A stretch of DNA of 53,609 nucleotides. Origin: an uncultured Saprospiraceae bacterium. GTDB lineage: Bacteria > Bacteroidota > Bacteroidia > Chitinophagales > Saprospiraceae. Position 1 is the first letter of the stretch; each line of letters begins with the position of its first letter. The notes under the pieces are model-generated. The model saw nothing but the letters and a program-made list of their open reading frames with translations. It was not told the origin of the DNA and ran no database searches. The stretch lies in contig CALCMJ010000035.1 of NCBI GenBank assembly GCA_937967615.1, positions 1 to 53,609 on the forward strand, given 5' to 3'. This document shows, piece after piece, positions 16,823 to 26,155 of the stretch. The position numbers and the translations under genes were made by a program.

Positions 16823-19483
16823 CTATTTTCCTTCACCCTCACCTTCTTCTTCCTCACCTTCTTCCTCCTCCTGCTCCTCCTCTTCTTGTTCTTCCTCTTC
16901 TTGTTCTTCCTCTTCTTCCTCCTCTTCGTCAAACTCATCTCGTCTTGTCTTTTCTTCCAAGGTTTGCGCTCTTTCGTCTTCAGGCTCTATCTGTTTATAT
17001 TTTGCGCAATCAATGAGTGAGAAAAATTCCGGAGGTGGAACAGCAAATTCTCTATCAGAATTATGATCACATTCTTCATCGTTTTCTATCGCACGCATAT
17101 ATTTCTCAAAAATGGGTCTGGCCATAACATATCCTTGGCCATCATTTAAAGTAAGAAACCGAATCCATTTGTCTTCTCCTCCTACCCATACTCCGGTAAC
17201 TAATTCTGGACTAACACCCATAAACCATCCATCAGCATAATCATTCGTAGTTCCTGTCTTACCACCTATTTCTGTTTTAAGGCCCATTCCATAACTCCCC
17301 CCCACATTATTACGAAGCATATCCAGAATAACATGATTGTATATAGGGTTAATAGCTTTATTCCGTTTTGGTATTCCTGTATAAAGCACTTTACCATTCT
17401 TATCCTCAATACTTGAAACAAAGATTGGTTGTGTGTATTCACCTTCATTTGCAAATGTTGTATAAGCACCTACCATATCATAAACTGGTAAATCCATAGC
17501 GCCAAGGCAGATTGCAGGAACGTTAGGGACCATTTTTGTACCATTAGAAAGCGGCTTATCCTTGTCAATTCCAACAGCTGCAAGTAGGTCTCTTATTAAT
17601 TCTACATTGCCCATCTCTTTAACAAGACGGACTGTTATAGAATTCTTTGAGTACAATAGTCCCTGGAATAAATTATAGCTATTTCCTGTAAACTCCTCAT
17701 TTGCATTGTTAGGAGACCACTGTTCATTTACATCAAAATTTGCATCGCCTGGTGCTATACTATATTGCACATCCTCATACTCCTGACAGGGAGATATTCC
17801 CTGAAAAGCGATTGCTGATGTATACACAAAAGGTTTAATTGTAGAACCTACTTGTCTCCTAGAATTTACATGATCATATTTAAAGTACTTGTGGTCTACG
17901 CCTCCTACCCATGCTTTTATATGACCAGTATGCGGATTCACAGACATCATTCCTGCTTGCAGTATTTGATTATGATACCGTACTGAATCTCTTGGACTCA
18001 TCTCCACTTCCTTTTCCCCACCCTCAGCATAATCAAAAACCATCATAGAGATTTTCTTTTTAAAAGTCTCTTTATAATCCTTCTGGAGATTTTCATAGTT
18101 TCCTATCAATTCATCAAACAAAGGAGAGGCTATTATATCTTTATATATTCCTTGGTCTTCAGTTTTTATGTTTTTATTCCTTACCTCTGTCTTGAGTGAT
18201 GTCCTCTTCTTTTTAATGTCGATCAGGATTTTTATCATGTTTTCACTTAAAGAAACATCACCAATTTCTTTTTGCAATTTTGTTTTTATATCTCCTAGAT
18301 GTGCATTGTGCATTCCCAAATAGCGCTCTGTTTCTTTCATTTTACGTTCCAAAACTCTGGAACGAATAACAAGCTGCAAACTATCCGCTTCGTAAGTCCA
18401 AGGATTCATGCCTCTTGACCAAACTCTCCAATAGCGCTCTTGGTTCCACTTCATGTGTTCTTTCACAGCCTGCTCTGCATGTTTTTGGTAAACTAAATCT
18501 ATGGTAGTACTTATTTTAAGTCCATCTGTGTAAATATTATATTCGCTACCGTCCGGTTTTCTCAGTTCCTCCTTTTCTAAAATTTTACGTAACCACTTTG
18601 TCAATTCTGATCTAAAATAAGGAGCTGGCCCCTCACTATGTGTGGTTCGTTTAAAATTTGTCATATCAAGCGTCTTTGCAACAAGTGTATCATATGACTC
18701 TTCTGTAATTTTGTCATATTTCAACATTTGCTTTAAGACGATGTCCCTCCGCTTTTGTGATTTTTCTGGAAATCGTTTAGGGTTGTACAAACTTGGATTT
18801 TTAAGCATGCCTATCAATACAGCAATTTCAGCATCTTTTAGTTCGTCCTGATTTTTATTAAAATAAGTTTGGGCCGCAGCTTGAATACCATGCGCTCCAT
18901 TAATAAATTCAAACTTATTGAGATACATGGACATGATCTCTTCTTTGGTATAACTTTTTTCCAATTTGACCGCAGTGATCCACTCTTTCAGTTTCACATT
19001 TACCAATTCTACAAACCTGGCAAATGCCCCTTTTCCTTGTAAATTAGGTCTTCTATATAAAAGCTTGGATAATTGTTGGGTAATTGTACTTCCACCACCA
19101 GAATCTTCATCTTGAAGCAAGACAGTTTTTATTCCTACCCTAAACAGCGCTCTTGTGTCAATTCCAGAATGATCAAAGAAACGAATGTCTTCTGTTGAAA
19201 GAAGAGCATTAGGTATTTGCGGGGAGAGTTCTTCATATGTAATCTCCTCTCTATTTTCAACATAATATTTACCAAATGGCACACCCTTAGCATCATATAC
19301 AATAGATGCTAGGTCATATTTTGGATTTTCTAAATCTTCGAAACTAGGTAAATCACCATTTGCCAAGGTAAAGAAGGTGAAAAAGCTGAATATCAAACCC
19401 AAAAGTACTGCAAGCCATAGACCATACACTAGCCATTTGAGCCATTTTCTCTTTTTCTTTGGTTCGAAAGCAATTTCCTCCAT
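16823..19483 (-). CDS. mrcA: Bifunctional penicillin-binding protein 1A (transglycosylase/transpeptidase)
   Basis: An inner-membrane enzyme that polymerises lipid II and cross-links peptidoglycan. The chosen ATG at 19483 gives 886 residues; a TTG seven codons upstream (19504) is less likely. Order: basic cytoplasmic start, one membrane helix (about 14-40), GT51 glycosyltransferase with Glu98 in TEDIRFFDH and GGSTITQQLSKLLY near 130, a long Lys/Glu-rich probable coiled coil (about 360-480), then the transpeptidase with SxxK (STIK, near 585), SxN (SKN) and KTGT. The last 35 residues are almost only Glu, with Gln and Gly, encoded by a 15-base tandem repeat. That tail and the coiled coil make the protein longer than typical family members. 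Divergent from the TMTC-like gene. Confidence 0.94.
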   Translation of the reverse strand: MEEIAFEPKKKRKWLKWLVYGLWLAVLLGLIFSFFTFFTLANGDLPSFEDLENPKYDLASIVYDAKGVPFGKYYVENREEITYEELSPQIPNALLSTEDIRFFDHSGIDTRALFRVGIKTVLLQDEDSGGGSTITQQLSKLLYRRPNLQGKGAFARFVELVNVKLKEWITAVKLEKSYTKEEIMSMYLNKFEFINGAHGIQAAAQTYFNKNQDELKDAEIAVLIGMLKNPSLYNPKRFPEKSQKRRDIVLKQMLKYDKITEESYDTLVAKTLDMTNFKRTTHSEGPAPYFRSELTKWLRKILEKEELRKPDGSEYNIYTDGLKISTTIDLVYQKHAEQAVKEHMKWNQERYWRVWSRGMNPWTYEADSLQLVIRSRVLERKMKETERYLGMHNAHLGDIKTKLQKEIGDVSLSENMIKILIDIKKKRTSLKTEVRNKNIKTEDQGIYKDIIASPLFDELIGNYENLQKDYKETFKKKISMMVFDYAEGGEKEVEMSPRDSVRYHNQILQAGMMSVNPHTGHIKAWVGGVDHKYFKYDHVNSRRQVGSTIKPFVYTSAIAFQGISPCQEYEDVQYSIAPGDANFDVNEQWSPNNANEEFTGNSYNLFQGLLYSKNSITVRLVKEMGNVELIRDLLAAVGIDKDKPLSNGTKMVPNVPAICLGAMDLPVYDMVGAYTTFANEGEYTQPIFVSSIEDKNGKVLYTGIPKRNKAINPIYNHVILDMLRNNVGGSYGMGLKTEIGGKTGTTNDYADGWFMGVSPELVTGVWVGGEDKWIRFLTLNDGQGYVMARPIFEKYMRAIENDEECDHNSDREFAVPPPEFFSLIDCAKYKQIEPEDERAQTLEEKTRRDEFDEEEEEEEEQEEEEQEEEEQEEEEGEEEEGEGEGK
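16826..16930 (-). repeat. 15-base tandem repeat encoding the Glu-rich tail of PBP1A
   Basis: The 3' end of the PBP1A gene reads as runs of GAA/GAG with Gln or Gly every fifth residue (EEEEQ repeated, then EEEEG). On the plus strand the repeating unit is visible as ttcttgttcttcctc at 16881-16910. Such a tract can gain or lose units by slipped-strand replication while staying in frame, because the unit is 15 bases. The protein product is a strongly acidic, probably disordered periplasmic tail. Confidence 0.8.
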
Positions 19484-19639
19484 ATCTTTAAATACGCATA
19501 GCAAATGTAAGCTAAAATGTTCTTTTTATTGATTTATTCAGGTCTTCTTGACTTGTTTGAACATTAGACGGACGAATATTCTCGTAATTTATATATAATG
19601 ATTATTTTTAATATTTAAAGTACTTATTATTAATAGATT

Positions 19640-21568
19640 TTGTCGAAAAAGAAAGCACATACTACAAAAAAGACCTTTGCGCTTAATAGGAATCACGTTC
19701 TCTTTTCTCTTGCCATTTTTGCATTCCTTCTCTACGCAAATACGCTTTCACATAATTATACCCAAGACGATGCCATAGTCATATATGATAACATCTTTGT
19801 AAAAGACGGAATTTCAGGAATTCCAGATATTCTGACTAAGGACACATTTCACGGATTTTTTAAGGAAGCCAAAGAAGGTTTAGTGACTGGTGGTAGATAT
19901 AGACCCCTCTCTTTAGTCATGTTTGCAACAGGATGGCAAATCTTTGGCGAAAGACCCTTTATAGGACATTTGATGAATGTCTTAATCTATAGTTTTTTAT
20001 GCATCTGCATATTCCTTCTTTTGGAATTACTATTCCTGAAAAATAAAAAACTAGAGAATAAGTTATTATTTGCAGGGCTAGCCACAGCTATTTACATTGC
20101 GCATCCAATACATACAGAGGTTGTTGCTAACATAAAGGGGCGAGATGAAATTCTCAGTATGTTAGGTTCAATCTCCGCAATTTACTTTTTAATTAAAGGT
20201 ATTGACAGTAAAACCAAATCCTACTTTATAATTTCATCAGTTTGTTTTTTTCTGGGTTTAATGGCGAAAGAAAATGCAATTACATTTTTAGCTGCTGCAC
20301 CTTTAATGTTGTATTTTTTTAGAAAAAAAAGCTTATTTGAAAGTCTTAAACTTTCACTTCCTCTATTCGCGTCCGCAATTCTTTTCATGATCATTCGAAC
20401 TTCTATTTTAGGTTTTGATATGGGAAGCGTAAGTGGTGAATTGATGAACAATCCATTTATTAAAATTGAGAACGGTGTATATAAGCCATTTAGTTTAATT
20501 GAAAAATTTTCAAGCATACTATTTGTTCTAGGAAAATATCTACAACTTCTTTTTGTACCCATTCAACTTACGCATGATTATTATCCTAGGCAAATAGGTA
20601 TACTTTCTCTTGCTGATTGGAAAGTGATTTCAAGTGTTCTTATTCACCTAGGTTTGATTTTTGTCGCGTTAAAAGGACTTAAAAAAAGGTCTATTGTTTC
20701 TTTTGGAATTCTGTTCTACTTTGCAACAATTTCAATTGTCTCCAACATCGTATTTCCTATAGGTACCAATATGAGTGAACGATTTACTTTTATGCCTTCG
20801 CTGGGCTTTGCAATCGTTCTTGCATATGGAATTCAAAAACTCACAAGCAAATACAATCCAAAGCTTATAATTTCATTTGTCGCTTTTGTATTACTCCTCT
20901 ACAGTGCAAAAACATTTACCAGAAATACTATTTGGAAAGATGATTTTACTCTCTTCACAACAGATGTAAACACTTCTACAAATAGTGCAAAAATTCTCAA
21001 TGCAGCAGGAGGAGCTATTCAAACTAAATATGCTTCAGCTCCAGAAAGTAATGAGCGCACTAAAATGCTCAATGAAGCAATTACTTATTTAAATAAAGCT
21101 ACTACCATTCACCCCAATTATAAAAATGCATACTTACTGAAAGGAAACTGTCAGTTCTATCTCTCCCAATTTGATCAAGCAATTCAATCTTATAGCTTGG
21201 CTCTGCAATTGGACCCTAGTTATTCAGAAGCAACAAAAAATCTCGCGGTCGCCTACAGAGATGCTGGAAAATATTATGGTCAACAAAAAAACAACATCCC
21301 AAAAGCAAAAGAATATTTATTTAAGTCTTACCAGATAACTACACAAGATCAAGAAACTGTTCGTTTACTTGGTGTTGTCCATGGTGTGTCAGGAGAACAC
21401 TTGAAAGCTGCTGAGTACTTCACGAAACTTACTCAGCTTATGCCAAATAATGCTACTGCATATCTGGCATTAAGTACAGCTTATAGGAATGCTGGTAATT
21501 CTGAACAAGCAGATTTAGCTACTAAAAAAGCACTGGAAATTGATCCAGATGCTCTGAAAAACAATTAA
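19640..21568 (+). CDS. TMTC-like membrane glycosyltransferase with C-terminal TPRs
   Basis: A 642-residue membrane protein resembling the TMTC branch of GT-C protein O-mannosyltransferases. Its N-terminal half holds about ten membrane helices, with an acidic catalytic-type DD in TQDDAIVIYDN (near residue 37), GGRYRPLSL near 85 and HPIHTEVVANIKGRDEI near 155, all hallmarks of TMTC proteins. The C-terminal part (about 450-640) contains tetratricopeptide repeats such as HPNYKNAYLLKGNCQF and LDPSYSEATKNLAVAY. The predicted role is transfer of a sugar from a lipid carrier to periplasmic proteins; donor and acceptors are unknown. The start is TTG at 19640 because no ATG precedes the first helix. 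The GH3 fusion gene follows after 3 bases. Confidence 0.82.
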   Translation: MSKKKAHTTKKTFALNRNHVLFSLAIFAFLLYANTLSHNYTQDDAIVIYDNIFVKDGISGIPDILTKDTFHGFFKEAKEGLVTGGRYRPLSLVMFATGWQIFGERPFIGHLMNVLIYSFLCICIFLLLELLFLKNKKLENKLLFAGLATAIYIAHPIHTEVVANIKGRDEILSMLGSISAIYFLIKGIDSKTKSYFIISSVCFFLGLMAKENAITFLAAAPLMLYFFRKKSLFESLKLSLPLFASAILFMIIRTSILGFDMGSVSGELMNNPFIKIENGVYKPFSLIEKFSSILFVLGKYLQLLFVPIQLTHDYYPRQIGILSLADWKVISSVLIHLGLIFVALKGLKKRSIVSFGILFYFATISIVSNIVFPIGTNMSERFTFMPSLGFAIVLAYGIQKLTSKYNPKLIISFVAFVLLLYSAKTFTRNTIWKDDFTLFTTDVNTSTNSAKILNAAGGAIQTKYASAPESNERTKMLNEAITYLNKATTIHPNYKNAYLLKGNCQFYLSQFDQAIQSYSLALQLDPSYSEATKNLAVAYRDAGKYYGQQKNNIPKAKEYLFKSYQITTQDQETVRLLGVVHGVSGEHLKAAEYFTKLTQLMPNNATAYLALSTAYRNAGNSEQADLATKKALEIDPDALKNN

Positions 21569-21571
21569 TAA

Positions 21572-24469
21572 ATGAAATTCTTGCTTTCAACTACAATCGT
21601 CTTTTTGCTATGCTCTTTTTCCGGATTAGAAAATCAAAAAGATATCTGGGTAAATGAAACCTATGCTAATATGTCAGAAGACGAACGCATAGGACAGTTG
21701 TTTATGATAAGAGCGCATTCTGACAAAACAAAAGAGCACATCCTTAGTGTCAAGAGTCAAATTAAAAAATACCATGTGGGCAGCTTGTGTTTCTTTCAAG
21801 GGACACCAGAAAAGCAAATAAAACTTACGAACGAATATCAGTTACTTTCCAAAACCCCCTTGATGATCGCAATGGATGCTGAATGGGGATTAGGGATGCG
21901 ATTAAAAAATAGTTTTAGTTTTCCACGCCAACTTACTTTGGGTGCCATTCAAGACAATCAGCTTATTGAGAACATGGGTGAAGAAATAGGCAAACATCTC
22001 AGAGCTGTAGGATCTCATATAAATTTTGCGCCTGTGGCTGATGTCAATAATAATCCAGCGAATCCAGTCATCAATAATCGCTCATTTGGTGAAGACAAAT
22101 ACAATGTTTCCGCTAAGAGTATTGCTTATATGAAAGGCTTACAAAAAGCAAACGTACTTGCTTGTGCAAAACACTTTCCAGGACATGGAGACACAGATGC
22201 TGACTCTCATTATGACCTCCCTATTATTAATCACAGCAGAAATAGGTTAGACGATCTAGAGCTCTACCCTTTTAAAGAGCTATCAGACAATGGCATAGGT
22301 TCTATGATGATTGCACACTTGCATGTTCCTGCATTTGATGCAAGAGCTAAACGGCCGTCTACACTCTCAAGTAAAACTATCAAGGGTGTACTGCAACAAT
22401 ATATTGGGTTTAATGGGATCATTTTTACTGACGCATTAGAAATGCAAGGTGTCGCAAAAAATTTCAAGCCTGGCGTAATGGAAGTAGAAGCGCTTCTTGC
22501 AGGGAACGATGTTCTTGTTCTACCAATAGATATTGACATTGCCTTTAACACAGTCAAAAAGGCTTTACAAGACGGAGTATTGAGTTGGACAGATATTGAA
22601 GTAAGTGTCAAGAAAATTTTATCAGCCAAATATGACCTTGGGCTTCAAATAAAACCAAGCCACATTTCTTCTAAGGATATAGACAAAAAAGTGAATAACC
22701 AAGAAGCGACCGTTATCAAATCCAAACTCATCGAAAAAGCATTGACTCTTGTGAGGAACGATGAGGAAGTAATTCCTGTACGCAACTTACATAAGAAATA
22801 TGCTTCATTAAGTATAGGAGTAAAATCAAAATCTGTCTTTCAAGACTATTTGAGTAGATATACATCAGTTAAAGACTTTCAAATAGAAAAAGATGCCACA
22901 AAGGCAAAGGTAAATGGAATAATCAATGAGCTTTCAAAGTATGATCACATATTTATCTCGTTACACGATATGAGTAAATATGCATCCAAAGATTTTGGTT
23001 TATCTCAAGATCAGCTCGATATCATTTATCAACTGAACACACAAAATAAAGTTTCAATCACAGTTTTTGGTAGTCCATATGCTTTAAAATATTTCAGTAC
23101 AATCCCTACAATTTTGCTTGCTTATGAAGAGGGAACTTTGTTCCAACAAATCGCAGCAGAGGCAATATTTGGAGCGCATGCTATAATGGGAAAACTTCCT
23201 GTCACTGCGCATGAAATTTATCCTGCGAATCTAGGTTTACAGACTCCGAATCTACTAAGATTGGCATATTCCATACCAGAATATGTAGGCATGTCTTCAG
23301 ATAGCTTGCTCGCAATTGATTCTATCGTCAAAGTTATGCTGAAAGAAAAAGCAGCACCTGGTTGTCAAATATTAGTAGCAAAAGATGGGAAAATAGTATT
23401 TAATAAAGCCTACGGCCACCATACTACAAAGAAAAAGCGTAAAGTGGAATTAGATGACATTTATGATATCGCTTCTGTGACCAAAGTTATGGCGAGTACT
23501 CTCTCACTCATGAAGCTACAAGATGAAGGCAAGTTCCATCCTTCAAATAAAATCAAGGACTACTTAAACATGCATGACACTATCAATAAACGGGAACTTG
23601 TGATGGAAGATGTTCTAGCACATCATGCGCAGTTAGCTGCTTGGGTCCCATTTTATATTTCAACCATGTCAACTGGAAAACGTCCTAAGGTATTAGATAA
23701 ATATTACTCCAAGACACCTGACAATTCATTTGGTCTTAAAGTGACAGATAATCTTTTTCTTCGCAACGACTATAGAGATAGTATCTACCACCGCATCATG
23801 TCAACCCAGCTAAAGCCTACAAGGAGATATAAGTATAGTGACTTAGCATTTTACATTTCTCATCTTATAATAAATAAATTGTCAGATGAGTGGTTAGAAG
23901 ATTATGTTCAGCAAATATTTTACAGACCGCTAGGATTAAGTAGAACACTTTTTAAGCCCAAAGATGTCTATGACCTAAAAGAAATTGTTCCAACTGAAGA
24001 AGATAGTTATTTTAGAAACCAAACCATTCACGGCCATGTGCATGATATGGGTGCAGCAATGTTAGGAGGTGTATCAGGACATGCGGGATTGTTTTCAACC
24101 GCCAGTGAATTAGCTATTTTAGGCCAAATGCTATTAAATGGTGGTTATTATGGAGGTCAACAATACTTAAGTCCTCAGGTCATTAAACAATATACGAGTA
24201 GGCATAAAGATTCCACTAGGCGTGGTTTAGGCTTTGATATGAAGGAGCTAAATCCTGATAAGAAAATGAACATGTCTGAAAAAGCTACAGAAAGTACGTT
24301 TGGTCATCTTGGATTTACTGGAACTGCGGTCTGGATGGATCCGGAGAATAATATGATATTTGTGATATTGGCAAATAGAACCTACCCTTCCATGCATAAT
24401 AACAAATTTGGAAAGAACAACTATAGGCCAAAAATTCATACCGTTCTTTACAATGCCCTCATGAACTAA
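21572..24469 (+). CDS. Glycoside hydrolase family 3 / serine beta-lactamase-fold fusion
   Basis: A 965-residue two-enzyme protein with an N-terminal signal peptide (about 1-20). The first half is GH3 of the N-acetylglucosaminidase (NagZ-like) type: KHFPGHGDTDADSHYD (Lys200-His201 and following) and nucleophile Asp287 in FTDALEMQG. A GH3 C-terminal-like region follows (about 380-560). The second half (about 580-965) is a class C beta-lactamase/DD-peptidase fold with Ser635-x-x-Lys638 (SVTK), a Tyr motif YSD near 755 and HLGFTG near the end. It probably removes GlcNAc and trims or binds peptide stems of peptidoglycan fragments in the periplasm. This fusion is known in Bacteroidota. Downstream of the TMTC-like gene, probably one operon. 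Confidence 0.9.
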   Translation: MKFLLSTTIVFLLCSFSGLENQKDIWVNETYANMSEDERIGQLFMIRAHSDKTKEHILSVKSQIKKYHVGSLCFFQGTPEKQIKLTNEYQLLSKTPLMIAMDAEWGLGMRLKNSFSFPRQLTLGAIQDNQLIENMGEEIGKHLRAVGSHINFAPVADVNNNPANPVINNRSFGEDKYNVSAKSIAYMKGLQKANVLACAKHFPGHGDTDADSHYDLPIINHSRNRLDDLELYPFKELSDNGIGSMMIAHLHVPAFDARAKRPSTLSSKTIKGVLQQYIGFNGIIFTDALEMQGVAKNFKPGVMEVEALLAGNDVLVLPIDIDIAFNTVKKALQDGVLSWTDIEVSVKKILSAKYDLGLQIKPSHISSKDIDKKVNNQEATVIKSKLIEKALTLVRNDEEVIPVRNLHKKYASLSIGVKSKSVFQDYLSRYTSVKDFQIEKDATKAKVNGIINELSKYDHIFISLHDMSKYASKDFGLSQDQLDIIYQLNTQNKVSITVFGSPYALKYFSTIPTILLAYEEGTLFQQIAAEAIFGAHAIMGKLPVTAHEIYPANLGLQTPNLLRLAYSIPEYVGMSSDSLLAIDSIVKVMLKEKAAPGCQILVAKDGKIVFNKAYGHHTTKKKRKVELDDIYDIASVTKVMASTLSLMKLQDEGKFHPSNKIKDYLNMHDTINKRELVMEDVLAHHAQLAAWVPFYISTMSTGKRPKVLDKYYSKTPDNSFGLKVTDNLFLRNDYRDSIYHRIMSTQLKPTRRYKYSDLAFYISHLIINKLSDEWLEDYVQQIFYRPLGLSRTLFKPKDVYDLKEIVPTEEDSYFRNQTIHGHVHDMGAAMLGGVSGHAGLFSTASELAILGQMLLNGGYYGGQQYLSPQVIKQYTSRHKDSTRRGLGFDMKELNPDKKMNMSEKATESTFGHLGFTGTAVWMDPENNMIFVILANRTYPSMHNNKFGKNNYRPKIHTVLYNALMN

Positions 24470-24488
24470 TACTGTATCTTCACCACCT

Positions 24489-25715
24489 ATGTTACTTTCA
24501 CTTAGGATTGCTAAACGATATTTATTTGGTAAGAAAACTACCAATGCAATCAATATTATTACTGGAATCTCTGTTTTTGGGATTACTTTGGGTACTGCGG
24601 CATTGATACTTATCCTATCTGTATTCAATGGTTTTGAATCGTTACTTTCTGGTATATTTGATGCCTTTAATCCTGACCTTAAGGTAGAACCCATTAGTGG
24701 AAAACACTTCCAACTCTCAGATGACGACCTTGCACAGATTAAAAGTTTAGATGGGATCCTGCATGTTTCCAAGACAGTAGAAGAAATTGCACTTTTTGAA
24801 TATAATAAGGTTCAGGAGATAGGTGTCATAAAAGGGGTGGATGAAGAATTTATTGATGTTACGCGTATAGACACAACCCTTACACCCAATACTGGGAAAT
24901 ATCTTTTGCGGAAGGGAAATATTTTTTACGGTATTTTTAGTTTTGACCTGGCGAGTAGATTGACTTTAAATACCCACGATAAAATCAATGAAGTTAAAGT
25001 CTATATGCCATTAAGTAAAAGCATCTTGCCGGGTTCCCGGGAATGGAAAATAAAAAACATTTATCCAGGCGCTGTATACATGCTTAAAAATAGTGATGGA
25101 TACCAATATGTTCTTGCTTCATATGAACTCGTAAACAATTTACTTCAATCCAAAAACACAAATTCATACTTAGAGATCAAACTTAAAGAAAATGCAGATG
25201 AAGAATCTCTTAGAAGTGCAATCCTAAATATTATGGGTGACAATTTTAAGATTAAAAATAAGTATGAACAAGAAGAGACGTACCTCAAAATTATTAAGAT
25301 AGAAAAGTGGATTGCCTTTCTCATAGTTTCTTTAACGATGGTCCTGATAATATTTAATTTAATAGGTTCTTTATGGATGATAGTATTAGATAAGAGAAAA
25401 GATTTTTCAATCTTGAAGGCATTAGGCTATACTTCTAAAGATATTAGAAACATTGTGCTCTGTGAAGGATTTATTATTTGCGTTCTAGGGATCGTTCTGG
25501 GTATTATACTTGCTCTGATAATTTACCAAATTCAGATCAATATGGGTGTAATCTCAGTCTCAGATTTTTTCATGATGGATGCTTATCCTGTAAAACTGAA
25601 AATCACTGATTTTATCCTTGTAGCCGCTACAGTACTATCCATTGGGATCTTAGCATCTATGATTCCTGCCCATAGAGCCTCAAAAATAACGGCTTTTGTT
25701 AGCGAAGAGCACTAG
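24489..25715 (+). CDS. ABC transporter permease, FtsX/LolC-E family
   Basis: 408 residues with the MacB/LolCE topology: a first helix near 22-46 (INIITGISVFGITLGTAALILILSVF region), a large periplasmic domain (about 50-270), and three C-terminal helices (about 275-300, 320-345 and 370-395) forming the FtsX domain. The start RIAKRYLF and the VFNGFE motif after the first helix are typical of LolC/LolE proteins, which move lipoproteins from the inner to the outer membrane. No ATPase gene is next to it, so the partner must be encoded elsewhere. It begins 19 bases after the GH3 fusion gene and may share its transcript. Confidence 0.87.
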   Translation: MLLSLRIAKRYLFGKKTTNAINIITGISVFGITLGTAALILILSVFNGFESLLSGIFDAFNPDLKVEPISGKHFQLSDDDLAQIKSLDGILHVSKTVEEIALFEYNKVQEIGVIKGVDEEFIDVTRIDTTLTPNTGKYLLRKGNIFYGIFSFDLASRLTLNTHDKINEVKVYMPLSKSILPGSREWKIKNIYPGAVYMLKNSDGYQYVLASYELVNNLLQSKNTNSYLEIKLKENADEESLRSAILNIMGDNFKIKNKYEQEETYLKIIKIEKWIAFLIVSLTMVLIIFNLIGSLWMIVLDKRKDFSILKALGYTSKDIRNIVLCEGFIICVLGIVLGIILALIIYQIQINMGVISVSDFFMMDAYPVKLKITDFILVAATVLSIGILASMIPAHRASKITAFVSEEH

Positions 25716-25754
25716 AATATCCTAATCTTCTTTTCTATTTAAGCAGAGCAAGAG

Positions 25755-25762
25755 TATATTTG
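25755..25762 (+). promoter_or_regulatory. Bacteroidota-type promoter for the 25.8-28.4 kb operon
   Basis: TATATTTG is an exact TAnnTTTG match 22 bases before the ATG at 25785. A TTTTC stretch lies 19 bases further upstream (25731-25735), at the spacing expected for the -33 element. Confidence 0.5.
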
Positions 25763-25784
25763 TGACATTTAAGCAAAGAAGTGA

Positions 25785-26147
25785 ATGGAAGAATGGGAAT
25801 TAGATTTTGAATGGCTGAAGATAAGGCATCTTATAAAGGATAGGTTTGATCAGTCAGCATTGCCAGATCTAAAAGCAATTCTGTTCTTGATAGGCATTCA
25901 GGAGCTAGGAAGAATCCAAGACACATTTTCTAAGGAAGAAAAGCAGGATTTGATGCATATAGCTGTTTGCGCCCTTTTGGAAGGAGATGGTTATTATAAG
26001 TACAGAGGCAGAGATGAAGATGGATGGCCACATTATGAAGTAATAGAGGCTTTTCAGGTCAAGGGTTCAGATGCTCAAGAAATTATATTGAAAGAAAAAG
26101 TAATAGACTATTTTCAACATCATAAATTAAATACAGAAGAAGAATAA
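25785..26147 (+). CDS. Conserved small acidic protein of unknown function
   Basis: A soluble 120-residue protein without signal peptide or membrane segment. It is mostly helical, with aromatic and acidic patches (EEWELDFEWLKIRHL at the start; YYKYRGRDEDGWPHYE near 80-95) and a conserved-looking HIAVCALLEGDG segment. I recall similar proteins as short conserved hypotheticals in Bacteroidota but cannot name a family or function. A good promoter lies just upstream, and the gene is followed after 8 bases by the first cyclophilin gene, so it leads a four-gene operon ending with the glucokinase. Confidence 0.65.
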   Translation: MEEWELDFEWLKIRHLIKDRFDQSALPDLKAILFLIGIQELGRIQDTFSKEEKQDLMHIAVCALLEGDGYYKYRGRDEDGWPHYEVIEAFQVKGSDAQEIILKEKVIDYFQHHKLNTEEE

Positions 26148-26155
26148 TTAGAGAT

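Noticed and set aside
16763-17020. Phe/Leu-rich plus-strand frame that looks like a membrane protein
   Set aside because: It is the mirror of the GAA/GAG repeat encoding the PBP1A Glu tail, so its hydrophobicity is an artefact.
19484-19504. TTG start adding seven residues to PBP1A
   Set aside because: An ATG follows in frame with a typical basic cytoplasmic start; the extension adds nothing recognisable.
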